Of a DNA stretch of 64,000 nt, positions 31,514 to 41,536 are shown one piece after another. The translations under genes were made by a program, and so were the position numbers. Positions within the stretch are counted from its first letter, which is position 1. Every line of letters starts with the position of its first letter. Source of the DNA: Rhizobium sp. G21 (GTDB lineage Bacteria > Pseudomonadota > Alphaproteobacteria > Rhizobiales > Rhizobiaceae). Under the pieces are notes generated by a model. That model was not told the DNA's origin. It searched no databases and saw only the letters and a list, made by a program, of their open reading frames with translations. The stretch is from NCBI RefSeq assembly GCF_014158035.1, contig NZ_JACFXW010000001.1:744001-808000 (forward strand), written 5' to 3'.

Positions 31514-32633
31514 TCAGGCGGGATCGGTCTTGTTGACGTTGATTTCCCCGAGCCGGCGGTTCACCGCCTGTTCGGCGCTGCCGGCGCCGGGTTGACCGGC
31601 GGGTGCGCCGGGCGTTCGCGCGCCGTTGGCCAGCACGCCCCCGGCTTCGAGTTCGGCTTCGAGAAAGCTCGCGAAATCGGAAGCCAGCCTGTCCGGATTG
31701 GACGCCGGCGTCGGAGGCGGCAGGCTCGCCTGCGGGCGCTGGGCCGGCTGTGCTGGACGCGGCGGCGAAGATTGCGCCTGGCGCGCCGCTTCGAGCCGCG
31801 CAGCGGCTTCGGCGCGCATCGCCTCAAGCTTCGCATCGCTGGCGGCCGTATCGACCCGTGGAGGCTCCGTGTGCGTGGCGGCGGCGCTCGACCGCGCCGG
31901 CCTGCGGCAGGACACGGCTGCGCGCCTGTTCCAAGATAGCGTCGGCCTGGCTCGCGGTCGCGGAGGCCGGCGACGCCTTCGGCGTCTGCGCGACGCTTGT
32001 CGGCGGTTGGGATCCGGCGAAAGGCTCGCGGCCCTCGTCGTACAGCATCGCGCCCATATTCGAAATGCGCGGCTCGACCGGTTTGCTCGGCTGTTCGGCT
32101 TGGGTCGGACGCGGCGGGGATGCGGGCTGGACGGGCGGCGCGACTGCGGGCGCCGGCCTGGCCGCTTCGCGCGGACGCTCCGCCTGGACCACGGGCTGCG
32201 CGACGCGCGGCTCCGGCGGGCGCGGCGGCTCCACGCGGCGCTGCGGTTGCGGCGGCTGAACCTGCGGCTGCGGCTTCGGCTCTGTAGCGATCGCCACCGG
32301 CGCCTGCGCCTGCACCTGCGCGATATCGCCCGACAACGGACGGTTCGGATTGATGCCGGTTTCGATGACGATGTCGGTGGGGCCGCCGATCATGATGAGA
32401 TGTTCGGTGTCGTCGCGACGGATCAGCACGAGCCTGCGCTTGGCGTCCACGGCGGCGGCGTCGAGGACATGCAGTCGGTGCTCGCGGGCGCGACCGCCCT
32501 TGATGAACAAAGGAGAGTTCCGCTTCTTGAGGATCATCAGAACGACGATGAAGGCGACGAGTGCGAGAACGACGCCGCCAATGGCGATTACCAGTCGCGG
32601 CGCGAGATCAGGCGCCAATCCATCCAGCATCAT
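31514..32633 (-). CDS. FliO-like membrane protein with a long Pro-rich tail, reading frame broken once
   Basis: About 372 residues when repaired. One membrane segment (about 14-36, VIAIGGVVLALVAFIVVLMI) is followed by a FliO-like beta domain, HRLHVLDAAAVDAKRRLVLI and EHLIMIGGPTDIVIET. A long Pro/Ala/Gln-rich tail follows, then a short ordered C terminus. The frame breaks near 31915, and dropping one base joins SRVL to RPARSSAAATHTEPPRVD. It is divergent from cckA; a FliO-like gene next to cckA is known in other rhizobia. True flagellar export or another envelope role cannot be told apart. Confidence 0.7.
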
Positions 32634-32897
32634 GCTTTCCTTTTTCGTCCGATATACGTCGACAAGAGCATATCAGTAAGGGTCATTGAAGGCATTTTTC
32701 CGGCTTGGCAAGACAAATCCCATCTTATCCATCGCCGCGGCGGGCCAGTTTGCCCGCTCACGTCAATCAACCGATGCAATTGAGTGGTGAATTAGTCCTG
32801 TGCGCGCTTTGTGGAACTGTTTCAACTTGATAAACATGAGTCGGCGCAATGCGCAATCACGCTCGGCCGGTCCGCCGGGGCGCATATCGAGGACTGG

Positions 32898-35495
32898 ATG
32901 ACAAAAGCGAACGGGACGGCCGACCCTTACAGGCCGGTGGTGGTGAACGGACAGCGACCGGGAACGGCGCTTCGCCTCTTTCTGCTCGCGCTCGCGCTGG
33001 TCGCGGCGGCGGCGGCTTTCGTCTGGTTTCGAGACCAGCTGGAAAACGAAATGGTGCTCGGCATCCTCGGCGTCCTGGCAATGGCGGGCATCTTCTTTCT
33101 GGTGTCGAGCATAGTCGGCTTCGTGGAGGTGATGCCGCAGAACCGCACCGACACTGTCTCGCGCGCCGTGCTGGACACGATGCCCGAAGGCGTGCTGATC
33201 ACCGATCGCAAGGGCCGCGCCGTCTACGCCAACGCCGCTTACGGCCGCCTGACCGGCGCCGACCCGGCGGCGGGGCCCGTCACGATCGAGCATCTCCTCT
33301 CGCGCAGCCGCGAATCCACCGAAGCGGTCTATCGCCTCACCAATGGTCTGGTCGAAGGCAAGTCCGGTTATGAAGAGTTCCGACTGGCGCGACCGCTCGG
33401 CCAGACCGTGTCGGACAACGAGCCCGCCTGGTGGTACCGGCTGAAGGCGAGGCCGGTCGAGATCGAGGACGAACCGGGCGGCCCCTTCTTCCTCTGGGAA
33501 ATCGCCGATACGACGGGCGAACGCGGCGAGCAGGAAAAATATTTTCGCGAATTGCAGAACGCCATCGACTATCTCGACCATGCGCCGGCCGGCTTCTTCT
33601 CGGCGGGGCGGAAGGGCGAGATCCTCTATCTCAACGCCACTTTGGCCGACTGGCTCGATATCGACCTCACCCGGTTCCGTCCCGGCTCGCTGTCGATCCG
33701 CGACATCTGCGCCGGCGAAGGCCTGACCAGGCTCGAGACGATCCATCCCGAACCCGGCCAGAACCGCACCGAAACGCTCGATCTCGATTTCCGAAAGCTG
33801 GACGGCCGCTCGGCGCCGGTGCGGATCATCCATCGCGTCTCGGCCGCCAAGGACGGCGCACCGGGCGAAAGCCGCACCATCGTGCTGAAGCGGGTCCAGG
33901 ACGAGGCGGCGTCGGAGGATTCCTCGGCGGCCCAGCGCTTCAACCGATTCTTCAACAACACGCCGATGGCCATCGCCTCGGTCGACGGCGACGGCCGGAT
34001 TCTCCGCACCAACACCCAGTTCATGAAGCTGTTCGCGAGCCTGAAGACTCCGGAAGGCGCCGATGGCCAGGACCTGTTTTCCGTGGTGGCGGAGACCGAA
34101 CGCGACAAGCTCGCCGCCGCGCTGCATGCCGCCAAGGATTTCAAGGCCGATATCGAGCCGGTCGACGCACGCCATCCGGCGGACGAAAGCCGGTATTTTC
34201 GCTTCTACATCAACGCGGTGATCGACCAGTCCGACCAAGCGCCCGAGGAAGCGGCCATCGTCTACGCCGTGGAGACGACGCAGCAGAAGGCGCTGGAAAC
34301 CCAGATGGCGCAGACGCAGAAGATGAACGCGGTGGGCACCCTGGCGGGCGGCATCGCGCACGACTTCAACAATGTGCTGACCGCCATCCTTCTGTCGTCG
34401 GACCATCTTCTGCTGCAGGCGCGGCAATCGGATTCCTCTTTCGCCGATCTCATGGAAATCAAGCGCAACGCCAACCGGGCCGCGGTGCTGGTGCGCCAGC
34501 TTCTCGCCTTCTCGCGCAAGCAGACGCTGAGGCCGGCGGTCATCAATCTCACCGACGCGATCGGCGATCTCCGCATGCTGGTGACCCGCATGCTCTCGGG
34601 CACGAATGTGAAGCTCGAGATCGATTACGGCCGCGATCTCTGGCCCGTGAAAACGGATCTTTCGCAATTCGAGCAGGTGATGGTCAACCTGTCGGTCAAC
34701 GCCCGCGACGCCATGCCCGGCGGCGGCACGCTGACGATCCGCACGCGCAACCTGCCGGCCTCCGAGGCCGCCGTTGCGCCGTTCAGGGGCCTGCCGGTCG
34801 AAGACTATGTGGTGATCGACGTGGTCGACACAGGCACGGGCATCGCGCCCGATATCATGGACAAGATCTTCGAACCCTTCTTCACCACCAAGGATGTGGG
34901 CAAGGGCACGGGCCTCGGCCTGTCGATGGTCTATGGCATCATCAAACAGTCGGGCGGTTATGTGTTTCCGGAGTCGGAAGTCGGCAAAGGCACGGTCTTC
35001 CACATCTTCCTGCCGCGGCATATTCCGCAAGAGGTTCCGGCCGGCGACGTCGCGGCGAATTCAAATGTCGCCGCAGTTCCCGCCGCTGCGCCGCAGCCTC
35101 CGCAGGAGGAGCCCGATCTCACCGGAAATTCCGCCGTCGTGCTGCTGGTCGAAGACGAAGAAGCGGTCCGCCGCGGCGGCAAGCGCATGCTGGAGACGCG
35201 CGGCTATACCGTGCACGAGGCCGGCTCCGGCGTCGAAGCGCTCGAAATCCTCGACGAGCTCGACGGTCAGGTCGACGTCGTCGTCTCGGATGTGGTGATG
35301 CCCGAGATGGACGGCCCGACGCTGCTCAAGGAAATCCGCCAGCGCTGGCCGGACATGAAGTTCGTCTTCGTCTCCGGCTTCGCCGAAGACGCCTTCGCGC
35401 GGAACCTGCCGGAAGGCTCCAAGTTCGGCTTCCTGCCGAAACCCTTTTCGCTCAAGCAGCTCGCCACCACCGTGCGCGAAATGCTCGACAGCTGA
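32898..35495 (+). CDS. cckA: cell-cycle hybrid histidine kinase CckA
   Basis: 865 residues. Two membrane segments (about 25-40 and 50-70) are followed by PAS-like regions, a HisKA domain with His488 in [15 protein letters not shown], a catalytic ATPase domain ([46 protein letters not shown]) and a receiver domain with phospho-acceptor Asp798 in [11 protein letters not shown]. This order is that of CckA, which feeds phosphate through ChpT to CtrA and controls the cell cycle, motility and development. The ATG at 32898 is chosen; a GTG at 32811 would add a non-conserved stretch. Confidence 0.92.
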   Translation: MTKANGTADPYRPVVVNGQRPGTALRLFLLALALVAAAAAFVWFRDQLENEMVLGILGVLAMAGIFFLVSSIVGFVEVMPQNRTDTVSRAVLDTMPEGVLITDRKGRAVYANAAYGRLTGADPAAGPVTIEHLLSRSRESTEAVYRLTNGLVEGKSGYEEFRLARPLGQTVSDNEPAWWYRLKARPVEIEDEPGGPFFLWEIADTTGERGEQEKYFRELQNAIDYLDHAPAGFFSAGRKGEILYLNATLADWLDIDLTRFRPGSLSIRDICAGEGLTRLETIHPEPGQNRTETLDLDFRKLDGRSAPVRIIHRVSAAKDGAPGESRTIVLKRVQDEAASEDSSAAQRFNRFFNNTPMAIASVDGDGRILRTNTQFMKLFASLKTPEGADGQDLFSVVAETERDKLAAALHAAKDFKADIEPVDARHPADESRYFRFYINAVIDQSDQAPEEAAIVYAVETTQQKALETQMAQTQKMNAVGTLAGGIAHDFNNVLTAILLSSDHLLLQARQSDSSFADLMEIKRNANRAAVLVRQLLAFSRKQTLRPAVINLTDAIGDLRMLVTRMLSGTNVKLEIDYGRDLWPVKTDLSQFEQVMVNLSVNARDAMPGGGTLTIRTRNLPASEAAVAPFRGLPVEDYVVIDVVDTGTGIAPDIMDKIFEPFFTTKDVGKGTGLGLSMVYGIIKQSGGYVFPESEVGKGTVFHIFLPRHIPQEVPAGDVAANSNVAAVPAAAPQPPQEEPDLTGNSAVVLLVEDEEAVRRGGKRMLETRGYTVHEAGSGVEALEILDELDGQVDVVVSDVVMPEMDGPTLLKEIRQRWPDMKFVFVSGFAEDAFARNLPEGSKFGFLPKPFSLKQLATTVREMLDS

Positions 35496-35503
35496 GAGAC
35501 GAT

Positions 35504-36051
35504 ATGACGGAAGACGCCCGCATCGACGATCTCCTCGCCTTCTGGTTCGCGGGGGCATGGAAGAGAAATGGTTCAACGGCGGCGCGGCGTTCGACGAAGA
35601 GCTGGAAAGCCGGTTCGCCGCGTTGCATGACCAGGCCTGCACGGGCAGGCTGGACGCCTGGACGCAGTCGCCGAAAGGCGCACTGGCGATGATCATCCTG
35701 CTCGATCAGTTGTCGCGCAATCTGCATCGCGGCACGCCGCGCGCCTTCGCCGAGGATCGCAAGGCGCTGTCGCTGGCGCTCGAGGCGCTCGAGAAGGGTT
35801 GGGACCACGAATTTCCGGACCGGGAACGACAGTTCTTCTATCTGCCCCTGATGCACAGCGAAGACCCGGACCATCAGCAGACCTGCGTCGCGCTCTACGA
35901 GGCGATCGACAACGAGAACGCGCTGAAATTCGCCCGGGAGCATCTGGATATCATCGAGCGCTTCGGTCGCTTTCCACATCGCAACGACGTGTTGGGGCGC
36001 GAGAGCACCGACGAGGAGGAAGAGTTCCTCAAGCAGCACAAGGGGTTTTGA
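35504..36051 (+). CDS. DUF924 family protein, reading frame broken once
   Basis: About 182 residues when repaired. It starts MTEDARIDDLLAFWFAGG and continues MEEKWFNGGAAFDEELESRF, with ILLDQLSRNLHRGTPRAFAED, FFYLPLMHSEDPDHQ and FGRFPHRNDVLGRES. These are the signature stretches of DUF924. The frame breaks in a run of five G at 35551-35555, and one more G repairs it. It begins eight bases after the cckA stop, so it is probably co-transcribed. Function is unknown. Confidence 0.88.
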
Positions 36052-36164
36052 ACGGCAGACGGGACTCTGGCGTCGAATTATTTGCGCCGGCCTCGCTTTA
36101 TCCGCATCGCTCCCGGGGATAGTGTCGCAAAACCTTCACACGATTCACCGGATCCTTCCCCATC

Positions 36165-37007
36165 ATGCCTTTGGATGTCGTCTTTCTCGTTCTGGTGGGC
36201 GCGGCCTTTCACGCGACCTGGAACGCCCTGGTCAAATCGGGGTCCGACAAGCAACTCGATTCCAGCATGATCGCGCTGGGCGCCTCGGTCGCTTCACTTT
36301 GCGCCCTGCCCTTCCTGCCGATGACGCTGCCGCATCCCGAAGCCTGGCCCTATATCCTGGCGTCGATCTGCATCCACTTCACCTATTATCAGCTGGTCGG
36401 CGCGGCCTACCGCTTCGGCGATATCGGACTGGTCTACCCGCTGATGCGCGGCGTCGCGCCGCTGATCGTGGCCACGACGAGCGGAACGGTTCTGGCGGAA
36501 ACATTGTCTCCGATGATGTATGCCGGCGTAATCGCCATCTCGGCCGGCGTGCTGACGCTGGCGGCGGAAGCGCGCAGCGGCAATATGAAGGCGGCCGGCG
36601 TCGCCATTCTCAACGCCTTCGTCATCGCCGCCTACACCTATGTCGACGGGCTCGGCGCGCGCGCGGCCGGCGACCCGATCACCTATACGATCTGGATCTG
36701 CATTCTGCCGCCGCTCCTGCTGTTTTCCTTCGCCTTTTTCATGCGCGGCGTCAGGCCGGTCCTGGCTCACGTCCGCCGCACCTGGCGGCGCGGCCTGTTC
36801 GGGGGCGCCGGATCCGTGGCGTCCTATGGTCTTGCGCTTTACGCCATGACGAAGGCGCCGATCGCAGCGGTCGCGGCGCTGCGCGAAACCTCCATTCTGT
36901 TCGCCCTGGTGATTTCAGTTGTGTTTCTCAAGGAAAAGGCCAGCGTCTGGCGTTACATCGCCGGCGGCGTGATCGCGCTGGGCGCGCTGATCATGAAATT
37001 GGGATAG
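36165..37007 (+). CDS. EamA family permease
   Basis: 280 residues with about ten membrane segments arranged as two EamA repeats (DMT superfamily). The second-repeat end, ALRETSILFALVISVVFLKE, is characteristic. It starts MPLDVVFLVLVGAAFHATWN, close to the common pattern near the first helix. Members export metabolites or amino acids; the substrate is unknown. Confidence 0.85.
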   Translation: MPLDVVFLVLVGAAFHATWNALVKSGSDKQLDSSMIALGASVASLCALPFLPMTLPHPEAWPYILASICIHFTYYQLVGAAYRFGDIGLVYPLMRGVAPLIVATTSGTVLAETLSPMMYAGVIAISAGVLTLAAEARSGNMKAAGVAILNAFVIAAYTYVDGLGARAAGDPITYTIWICILPPLLLFSFAFFMRGVRPVLAHVRRTWRRGLFGGAGSVASYGLALYAMTKAPIAAVAALRETSILFALVISVVFLKEKASVWRYIAGGVIALGALIMKLG

Positions 37008-37036
37008 GCGGCGCCCCGCCTATCCGATGACCATGC

Positions 37037-39214
37037 TCACCAGCTGTATTTCAGCGAGCCGAGCACCGTGCGGCCCTGAGCGAAATAGCAATAGCCGTCG
37101 GTGCAGACCTCGTCGCGCTTGTCGAAGACGTTCTTGACGCTGATGGAAGCCTTCAGGCCATCGGCGCGCCTGAACTGCTTGCCGATGTCGAAATTGAGCG
37201 CCGCGTCGAGATAGATCCTGTCTTCGTTTTCTGTGGTGTTGGTGGTGTCCTTGAAGGACTTGCCGGCATAACGCAGGCCCAGACCGCCGCTCAGCCCATC
37301 CATGAAGCCGCCTTCCTGGACCGTGTAATTGCCCCATAACGAGGCGCTGTGCAGCGGCGTGGTCGAGGGCCGGTTGCCGACTTCGGCAGGATTTGTGGAT
37401 TCGGTGATTTCTGCGGCGTTGTAATTGTAGCCCGCGATCAGATCGAAGCCATTGCTGAAGGCCTTGCGGGCCTCGATCTCAACGCCGTTGGACGTCACCT
37501 CGCCCAGAGCGCGGTAGTAGTAGCCGACCGTATCGTTGGAGCCGGCATAGGTGGCGGCATCGGACTGGACCATGTGATAATAAGCAAGATTGACGGCGTA
37601 ATCGGCGCCGTCCGGCCGGAATTTGACGCCGGCTTCGAATTGTTCGCCGGTCATCGGCGTCAGAAGCGCGCCGCCTTCGTCCCGATAGGATTGCGGCACG
37701 AAGGACGTCGCATAGCTGACATAGGGGGCGAGGCCGCTGTCGAAGCGATAGAGAAGACCGGCCTGATACGATAGAGCGCTGTCGCTGCCCTCGCCCGTCT
37801 CGACGCCCGCCGCGTCATCCCATGTCGTCTGCTTGATCCAGTCGTTGCGTAGTCCGAGCACGGCTGTCCAGCCGCCGAAGGTGATCTGGTCCTGTGCATA
37901 GACGCCGATCTGGCGCTGGTCGCTACCGGTCAACGAGGTCAGTTCCGGCGTGGGCCCGGACACGCCGGTCGACGGCTTGTCGAGATCGAGGTCGAAATCT
38001 GGGCTCACGACGCCGTAACCGAGGCCGAAACTGGAATTGATCCAGGTTGCGTCGAGGCCCGCGGTGAGCTTGTGTTCGAGAGGTCCGGTGTCGACAGCGC
38101 CCGAAAGGCGGTTGTCCGCCTGATAGACATTCATGTGATCGGAGACGCCGACCGGATAGCGGCTCATGACGCCGGTCGCTTCGTCCGTAGCACTGACTTC
38201 GAGATAGCGGCTGTCGAGGTCCATGACGCTGTAGCGCACATGCTGGCTGAACTTCACGCCATTGTCGAATTCATGCTCGAACATGTAGCCGGTCTGCAGT
38301 TGCGAGACCTTCTGATAATCGTAGTCCGGATCACTATAGCGCAGGATTTCGCCGCCATAGTCGAAGCCCTGGACATTGGTGTCGGTCTCGTCCTTCTGGC
38401 CGATCGCGTAGACTGTCAAGGACGTCGCGTCGTCCGGCGCCCATTGGAAGGACGGCGCCAGCATGAGCCTGTTGTCGGCGATGTCATAGCTCGTGTCGCC
38501 GCGCCGGGCGACGCCGACCACCCGCCAGGAAAAGGCGTCGTTGGATTGCGAGACGTCGCCGTAATCCAGCGCAAGCTGCGCGCGTCCATAGCTGCCCCAT
38601 TGAGTCTCGACCTCGCCATGCTGCAAACCGTCGGCCATTTTCGAGACGCGGTTGACGATGCCGGCGACGCTGGAGCCGCCATAGAGCACGGAGACCGGAC
38701 CCTTGATCACTTCGACCCGCTCCAATCCGTAGACGTCGGTGCGGAACGTGCCGTAATTCATATAGGGCTGGCGAAGCCCGTCGCGGAAATCGCCCGTGGT
38801 GACGGTGGCGTAACCGCGAATGCTGATCTGATCGAAACGCGGATCGAAGCCGTATTGGCCGGTCTGGACGCCGGCCGCATAGTTGACCGCGTCGATCATG
38901 TCGTTGACGGCGCGCTCGTCCAGTTCCTTGCGGGTGATCACGGCCACGCTGCGCGGCGTGCGCGACAGCGGCGCGCTGTCTTTCAAGACGGAGTCCGACG
39001 TTTCCGGCGCGATCGTGTCATTGTCCCTCGCGCGGCCCTCCGCAGCCGCCCGCGGGCCCTTGCCGGCGCTCGAGACGACGATCTTCTCCAGAACGGTCGG
39101 CGTTTCCGCATCCTGCGCCTGCGCAGCCGATGCGGCCAGCGCCGCCGTCAGCGCCAGAAGCGATGCGCGGCCCGCGAGCCGAAGCCCGAATCGGGCTGAT
39201 TTTTCTCTAGACAT
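37037..39214 (-). CDS. TonB-dependent siderophore receptor
   Basis: Outer-membrane receptor of 725 residues from the ATG at 39214. Order: signal peptide ending AASAAQAQ, a plug domain with PRSVAVITRKELDERAVNDM and FDQISIRGY, then a beta barrel ending in the aromatic C terminus LGSLKYSW. This matches the FhuA/FoxA-like hydroxamate-siderophore group. No ABC transporter or regulator gene is adjacent. Expression is likely iron-controlled, but I could not identify a clear Fur, RirA or Irr site in the upstream region. Ligand is unknown. Confidence 0.87.
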   Translation of the reverse strand: MSREKSARFGLRLAGRASLLALTAALAASAAQAQDAETPTVLEKIVVSSAGKGPRAAAEGRARDNDTIAPETSDSVLKDSAPLSRTPRSVAVITRKELDERAVNDMIDAVNYAAGVQTGQYGFDPRFDQISIRGYATVTTGDFRDGLRQPYMNYGTFRTDVYGLERVEVIKGPVSVLYGGSSVAGIVNRVSKMADGLQHGEVETQWGSYGRAQLALDYGDVSQSNDAFSWRVVGVARRGDTSYDIADNRLMLAPSFQWAPDDATSLTVYAIGQKDETDTNVQGFDYGGEILRYSDPDYDYQKVSQLQTGYMFEHEFDNGVKFSQHVRYSVMDLDSRYLEVSATDEATGVMSRYPVGVSDHMNVYQADNRLSGAVDTGPLEHKLTAGLDATWINSSFGLGYGVVSPDFDLDLDKPSTGVSGPTPELTSLTGSDQRQIGVYAQDQITFGGWTAVLGLRNDWIKQTTWDDAAGVETGEGSDSALSYQAGLLYRFDSGLAPYVSYATSFVPQSYRDEGGALLTPMTGEQFEAGVKFRPDGADYAVNLAYYHMVQSDAATYAGSNDTVGYYYRALGEVTSNGVEIEARKAFSNGFDLIAGYNYNAAEITESTNPAEVGNRPSTTPLHSASLWGNYTVQEGGFMDGLSGGLGLRYAGKSFKDTTNTTENEDRIYLDAALNFDIGKQFRRADGLKASISVKNVFDKRDEVCTDGYCYFAQGRTVLGSLKYSW

Positions 39215-39640
39215 GGCGTCCCTTCTTCTTTTTTGCACGCCTCTCCCGTGAGAGAGGCTGAAGACAGAGGACGGTTCGGGCAATCGGCATGGGTCTTCTA
39301 GGAAAGCTATCGGGACATCGCATCCCAGATAGAAGCGCTCCATAACAGGAGTCAATATATCAACTTATAAAGCCTGATTTCGGCCTTTATCGAGCCCAAC
39401 GAACGAAAATCGATGCGGTTTCATGTTACCACACATCTAATCATCTGATTTTACTAAGTAATATTTTGAGCGCCGGAGTTCTCCGATCTTGATATCGGGG
39501 AAACTCTGCCGTATAAGCCCGGCAACGTCGCTCCTCACTAGGCGACGTCAATTTTTGCAGGGCTCCGGCGCTGCAAAGCAAGCAACAAAAAACGCCCCTT
39601 GCCTTCGGGCATTGGGGATCCAACACGAAAGAACAGACAT
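39215..39640. other. divergent intergenic region, siderophore receptor and rplM
   Basis: 426 bases without a gene. The middle (about 39340-39480) is clearly more AT-rich than its surroundings, which suits promoters in both directions. Two stem-loops stand near rplM (listed separately). No recognisable iron-response operator was found by eye. Confidence 0.5.
39555..39617 (+). promoter_or_regulatory. tandem stem-loops in the rplM leader
   Basis: First hairpin: TTGCAG (39555-39560) with CTGCAA (39571-39576). Second: CCCC-T-TGCC, a TTCG tetraloop, GGCA-TT-GGGG (39595-39617), an extra-stable loop. It ends 23 bases before the rplM start. L13 and S9 operons are autoregulated in other bacteria, so this may be a ribosomal-protein leader; it could also be a transcript boundary. 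Confidence 0.4.
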
Positions 39641-40105
39641 ATGTCCACCTTCGTTCAGAAGCCGGCAGAAGTCGAGAAGAAGTGGGTCCTGATCGACGCC
39701 GAAGGCCTCGTCGTCGGCCGTCTCGCTTCCATCATCGCCAATCGTCTCCGCGGCAAGCACAAGCCGACCTTCACCCCGCATGTCGACGACGGCGACAACG
39801 TCATCGTCATCAATGCCGACAAGGTCGTCTTCACCGGCAAGAAGTACACCGACAAGAAGTTCTACTGGCACACCGGCTATCCCGGCGGCATCAAGGAGCG
39901 CACCATGCGCCAGACCCTTGAAGGTCGTTTTCCGGAGCGCGTGCTCGAAAAGGCCGTGGAACGCATGGTTCCGCGTGGCCCGCTCGGCCGTCGCCAGATG
40001 AAGAACCTCAAGGTTTACGCCAGCGCCACCCATCCGCATGAAGCTCAGCAGCCGGTCGTTCTTGACGTCGCCAAGCTGAACGACAAGAACACGAAAAGAG
40101 GCTGA
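39641..40105 (+). CDS. rplM: 50S ribosomal protein L13
   Basis: Early-assembling large-subunit protein, 154 residues. It starts [20 protein letters not shown] and contains [19 protein letters not shown] and the signature [21 protein letters not shown]. The ATG at 39641 fits the family start. It is followed by rpsI after two bases, the conserved rplM-rpsI pair. Confidence 0.97.
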   Translation: MSTFVQKPAEVEKKWVLIDAEGLVVGRLASIIANRLRGKHKPTFTPHVDDGDNVIVINADKVVFTGKKYTDKKFYWHTGYPGGIKERTMRQTLEGRFPERVLEKAVERMVPRGPLGRRQMKNLKVYASATHPHEAQQPVVLDVAKLNDKNTKRG

Positions 40106-40107
40106 TC

Positions 40108-40575
40108 ATGGCTGACCTTTCCGCCCTCAAGGATATCGCCACCACGACCGAAGCCGCTGCTCCGGTTCACGTTCGCAAGGTCGACTCGCTCGGCCGCGCT
40201 TACGCCACCGGCAAGCGCAAGGATGCGGTCGCACGCGTCTGGGTCAAGGCCGGCTCCGGCAAGATCGTCGTCAACGGCAAGGACTACACGGCGTACTTCG
40301 CCCGTCCGGTGCTGCAGATGATCCTGCGTCAGCCGATCTTCGCAGCTGCCCGCGACGGCCAGTTTGACATCATCGCCACCGTCGCCGGCGGCGGTCTGTC
40401 CGGCCAGGCCGGCGCTGTGCGCCACGGCCTCTCCAAGGCCATGACCTACTTCGAGCCGGGTCTGCGCCCGGTCCTGAAGAAGGCCGGCTTCCTGACTCGC
40501 GACAGCCGCGTGGTCGAGCGCAAGAAGTATGGCCGCGCCAAGGCCCGTCGTTCGTTCCAGTTCTCGAAGCGTTGA
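40108..40575 (+). CDS. rpsI: 30S ribosomal protein S9
   Basis: Small-subunit protein whose C-terminal tail reaches the P site, 155 residues. It has the alphaproteobacterial N-terminal extension, then [40 protein letters not shown] and the basic end [17 protein letters not shown]. It forms an operon with rplM and is closed by a strong terminator. Confidence 0.97.
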   Translation: MADLSALKDIATTTEAAAPVHVRKVDSLGRAYATGKRKDAVARVWVKAGSGKIVVNGKDYTAYFARPVLQMILRQPIFAAARDGQFDIIATVAGGGLSGQAGAVRHGLSKAMTYFEPGLRPVLKKAGFLTRDSRVVERKKYGRAKARRSFQFSKR

Positions 40576-40600
40576 TCGCTTCGCCGCTGGCGGAAATTGC

Positions 40601-40626
40601 AAAGGCCGGGCTTTCGCCCGGCCTTT
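40601..40626 (+). terminator. rho-independent terminator of rplM-rpsI
   Basis: Eleven-base perfect stem (AAAGGCCGGGC 40601-40611 with GCCCGGCCTTT 40616-40626), four-base loop. The poly-T is short, so efficiency is uncertain. Confidence 0.75.
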
Positions 40627-40651
40627 GTCGTTATCCATCTCGGAGACGGTG

Positions 40652-40954
40652 TCAGGCGGCGCGAGCGGATGCGCCGTTGACGTTTGCGGGAGCGCGCAGA
40701 ACGGGCGCATGGCAGACCAGCGCCGCTTCGATGCAGGACGCGATGAAGGCTTCTCGCGCCACCTCGACGGGCGCGGCGCGGCAGAGCGCGGCGCGGCACT
40801 GGGTGATCGCATTCTCGTAGTGACGGCCCTTGCGGACGGGCCATTCGTTTTCGAGAAAATCGAGCGCGTCATAGGCGCCGGCAAAATGCCTGAAAGCCCC
40901 GTTCTGCAACTGGACGGTGATCGTTTGACGCCAAGGAATATCGTTGATCTGCAT
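40652..40954 (-). CDS. DUF982 family protein
   Basis: 100 residues from the ATG at 40954. The pattern is that of DUF982, a small family found mainly in Rhizobiales: W-x-QTITVQLQNGAF, then AYDALDFLENEWPVRKGRHY, then a cysteine (ITQCRAAL) and AREAFIASCIEA. Function is not known. GGGAGAACT lies before the start. Confidence 0.82.
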   Translation of the reverse strand: MQINDIPWRQTITVQLQNGAFRHFAGAYDALDFLENEWPVRKGRHYENAITQCRAALCRAAPVEVAREAFIASCIEAALVCHAPVLRAPANVNGASARAA

Positions 40955-41123
40955 GATAGTTCTCCCAAACAGGACGCTTTCAGCGCGCCGCTGCATTCGT
41001 CTTTTTTCGCTCATCGAACATCCTCGGATGACGCCTCGTGTTCGTGTGCGAGCGGACCATTAACCCGCTTGGCCGCTGCCCGGTTCCCTGCAATATGAAG
41101 AAAATCCTAGCCGAGGTCCGACC

Positions 41124-41477
41124 ATGGCCGAAACGTCCTCTCCCTTCGCAGCCCTGCCCGAGCCGCCTTATTTCGTGGTGATCTTTTCGTCGCTTCGCCG
41201 CCACGGCGACGACGGCTATGGCGCCATGGCCGAACATATGGTCGAGCTCGCCGCGCGCCAGCCGGGCTATCTCGGCGTGGAAAGCGTGCGAGGCGCGGAC
41301 GGCTTCGGCGTGACCAACTCCTTTTGGAAAGACGAAGACAGCATCCGCGCCTGGAAGCGCGACGTCGATCACCTGCATGCGCAGAGCCAGGGGCGGCAGC
41401 GCTGGTACACGCGCTACGCCGTGCGGGTCGCCCGGGTGGAGCGCGCCTATTCCTTCACAGCTGACACGGATGGTTGA
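41124..41477 (+). CDS. antibiotic biosynthesis monooxygenase (ABM) domain protein
   Basis: 117 residues with the dimeric ferredoxin-like ABM fold: YFVVIFSSLRRHGDDGYGAM at the start, then PGYLGVESVRGADGFGVTNS and FWKDEDSIRAWKRDVDHLHA. Related enzymes are small quinol monooxygenases or haem-degrading proteins; many are uncharacterised. It lies 59 bases upstream of the agmatinase gene in the same direction. Confidence 0.82.
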   Translation: MAETSSPFAALPEPPYFVVIFSSLRRHGDDGYGAMAEHMVELAARQPGYLGVESVRGADGFGVTNSFWKDEDSIRAWKRDVDHLHAQSQGRQRWYTRYAVRVARVERAYSFTADTDG

Positions 41478-41536
41478 CCGGTTCCGCTGGCTTTTTTACC
41501 CTCGTCGCACATTTTAAGGAAGTCGGAGCAGCATCC

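Noticed and set aside
31500-32633. Regarding the FliO-like protein as a definite flagellar gene
   Set aside because: No other flagellar export genes are nearby, and similar proteins beside cckA occur without them; only the fold resemblance is kept.
32763-35030. A long minus-strand open frame opposite cckA
   Set aside because: cckA on the plus strand has all kinase and receiver motifs; the antisense frame is a codon-bias by-product rich in His, Arg, Asp and Glu.
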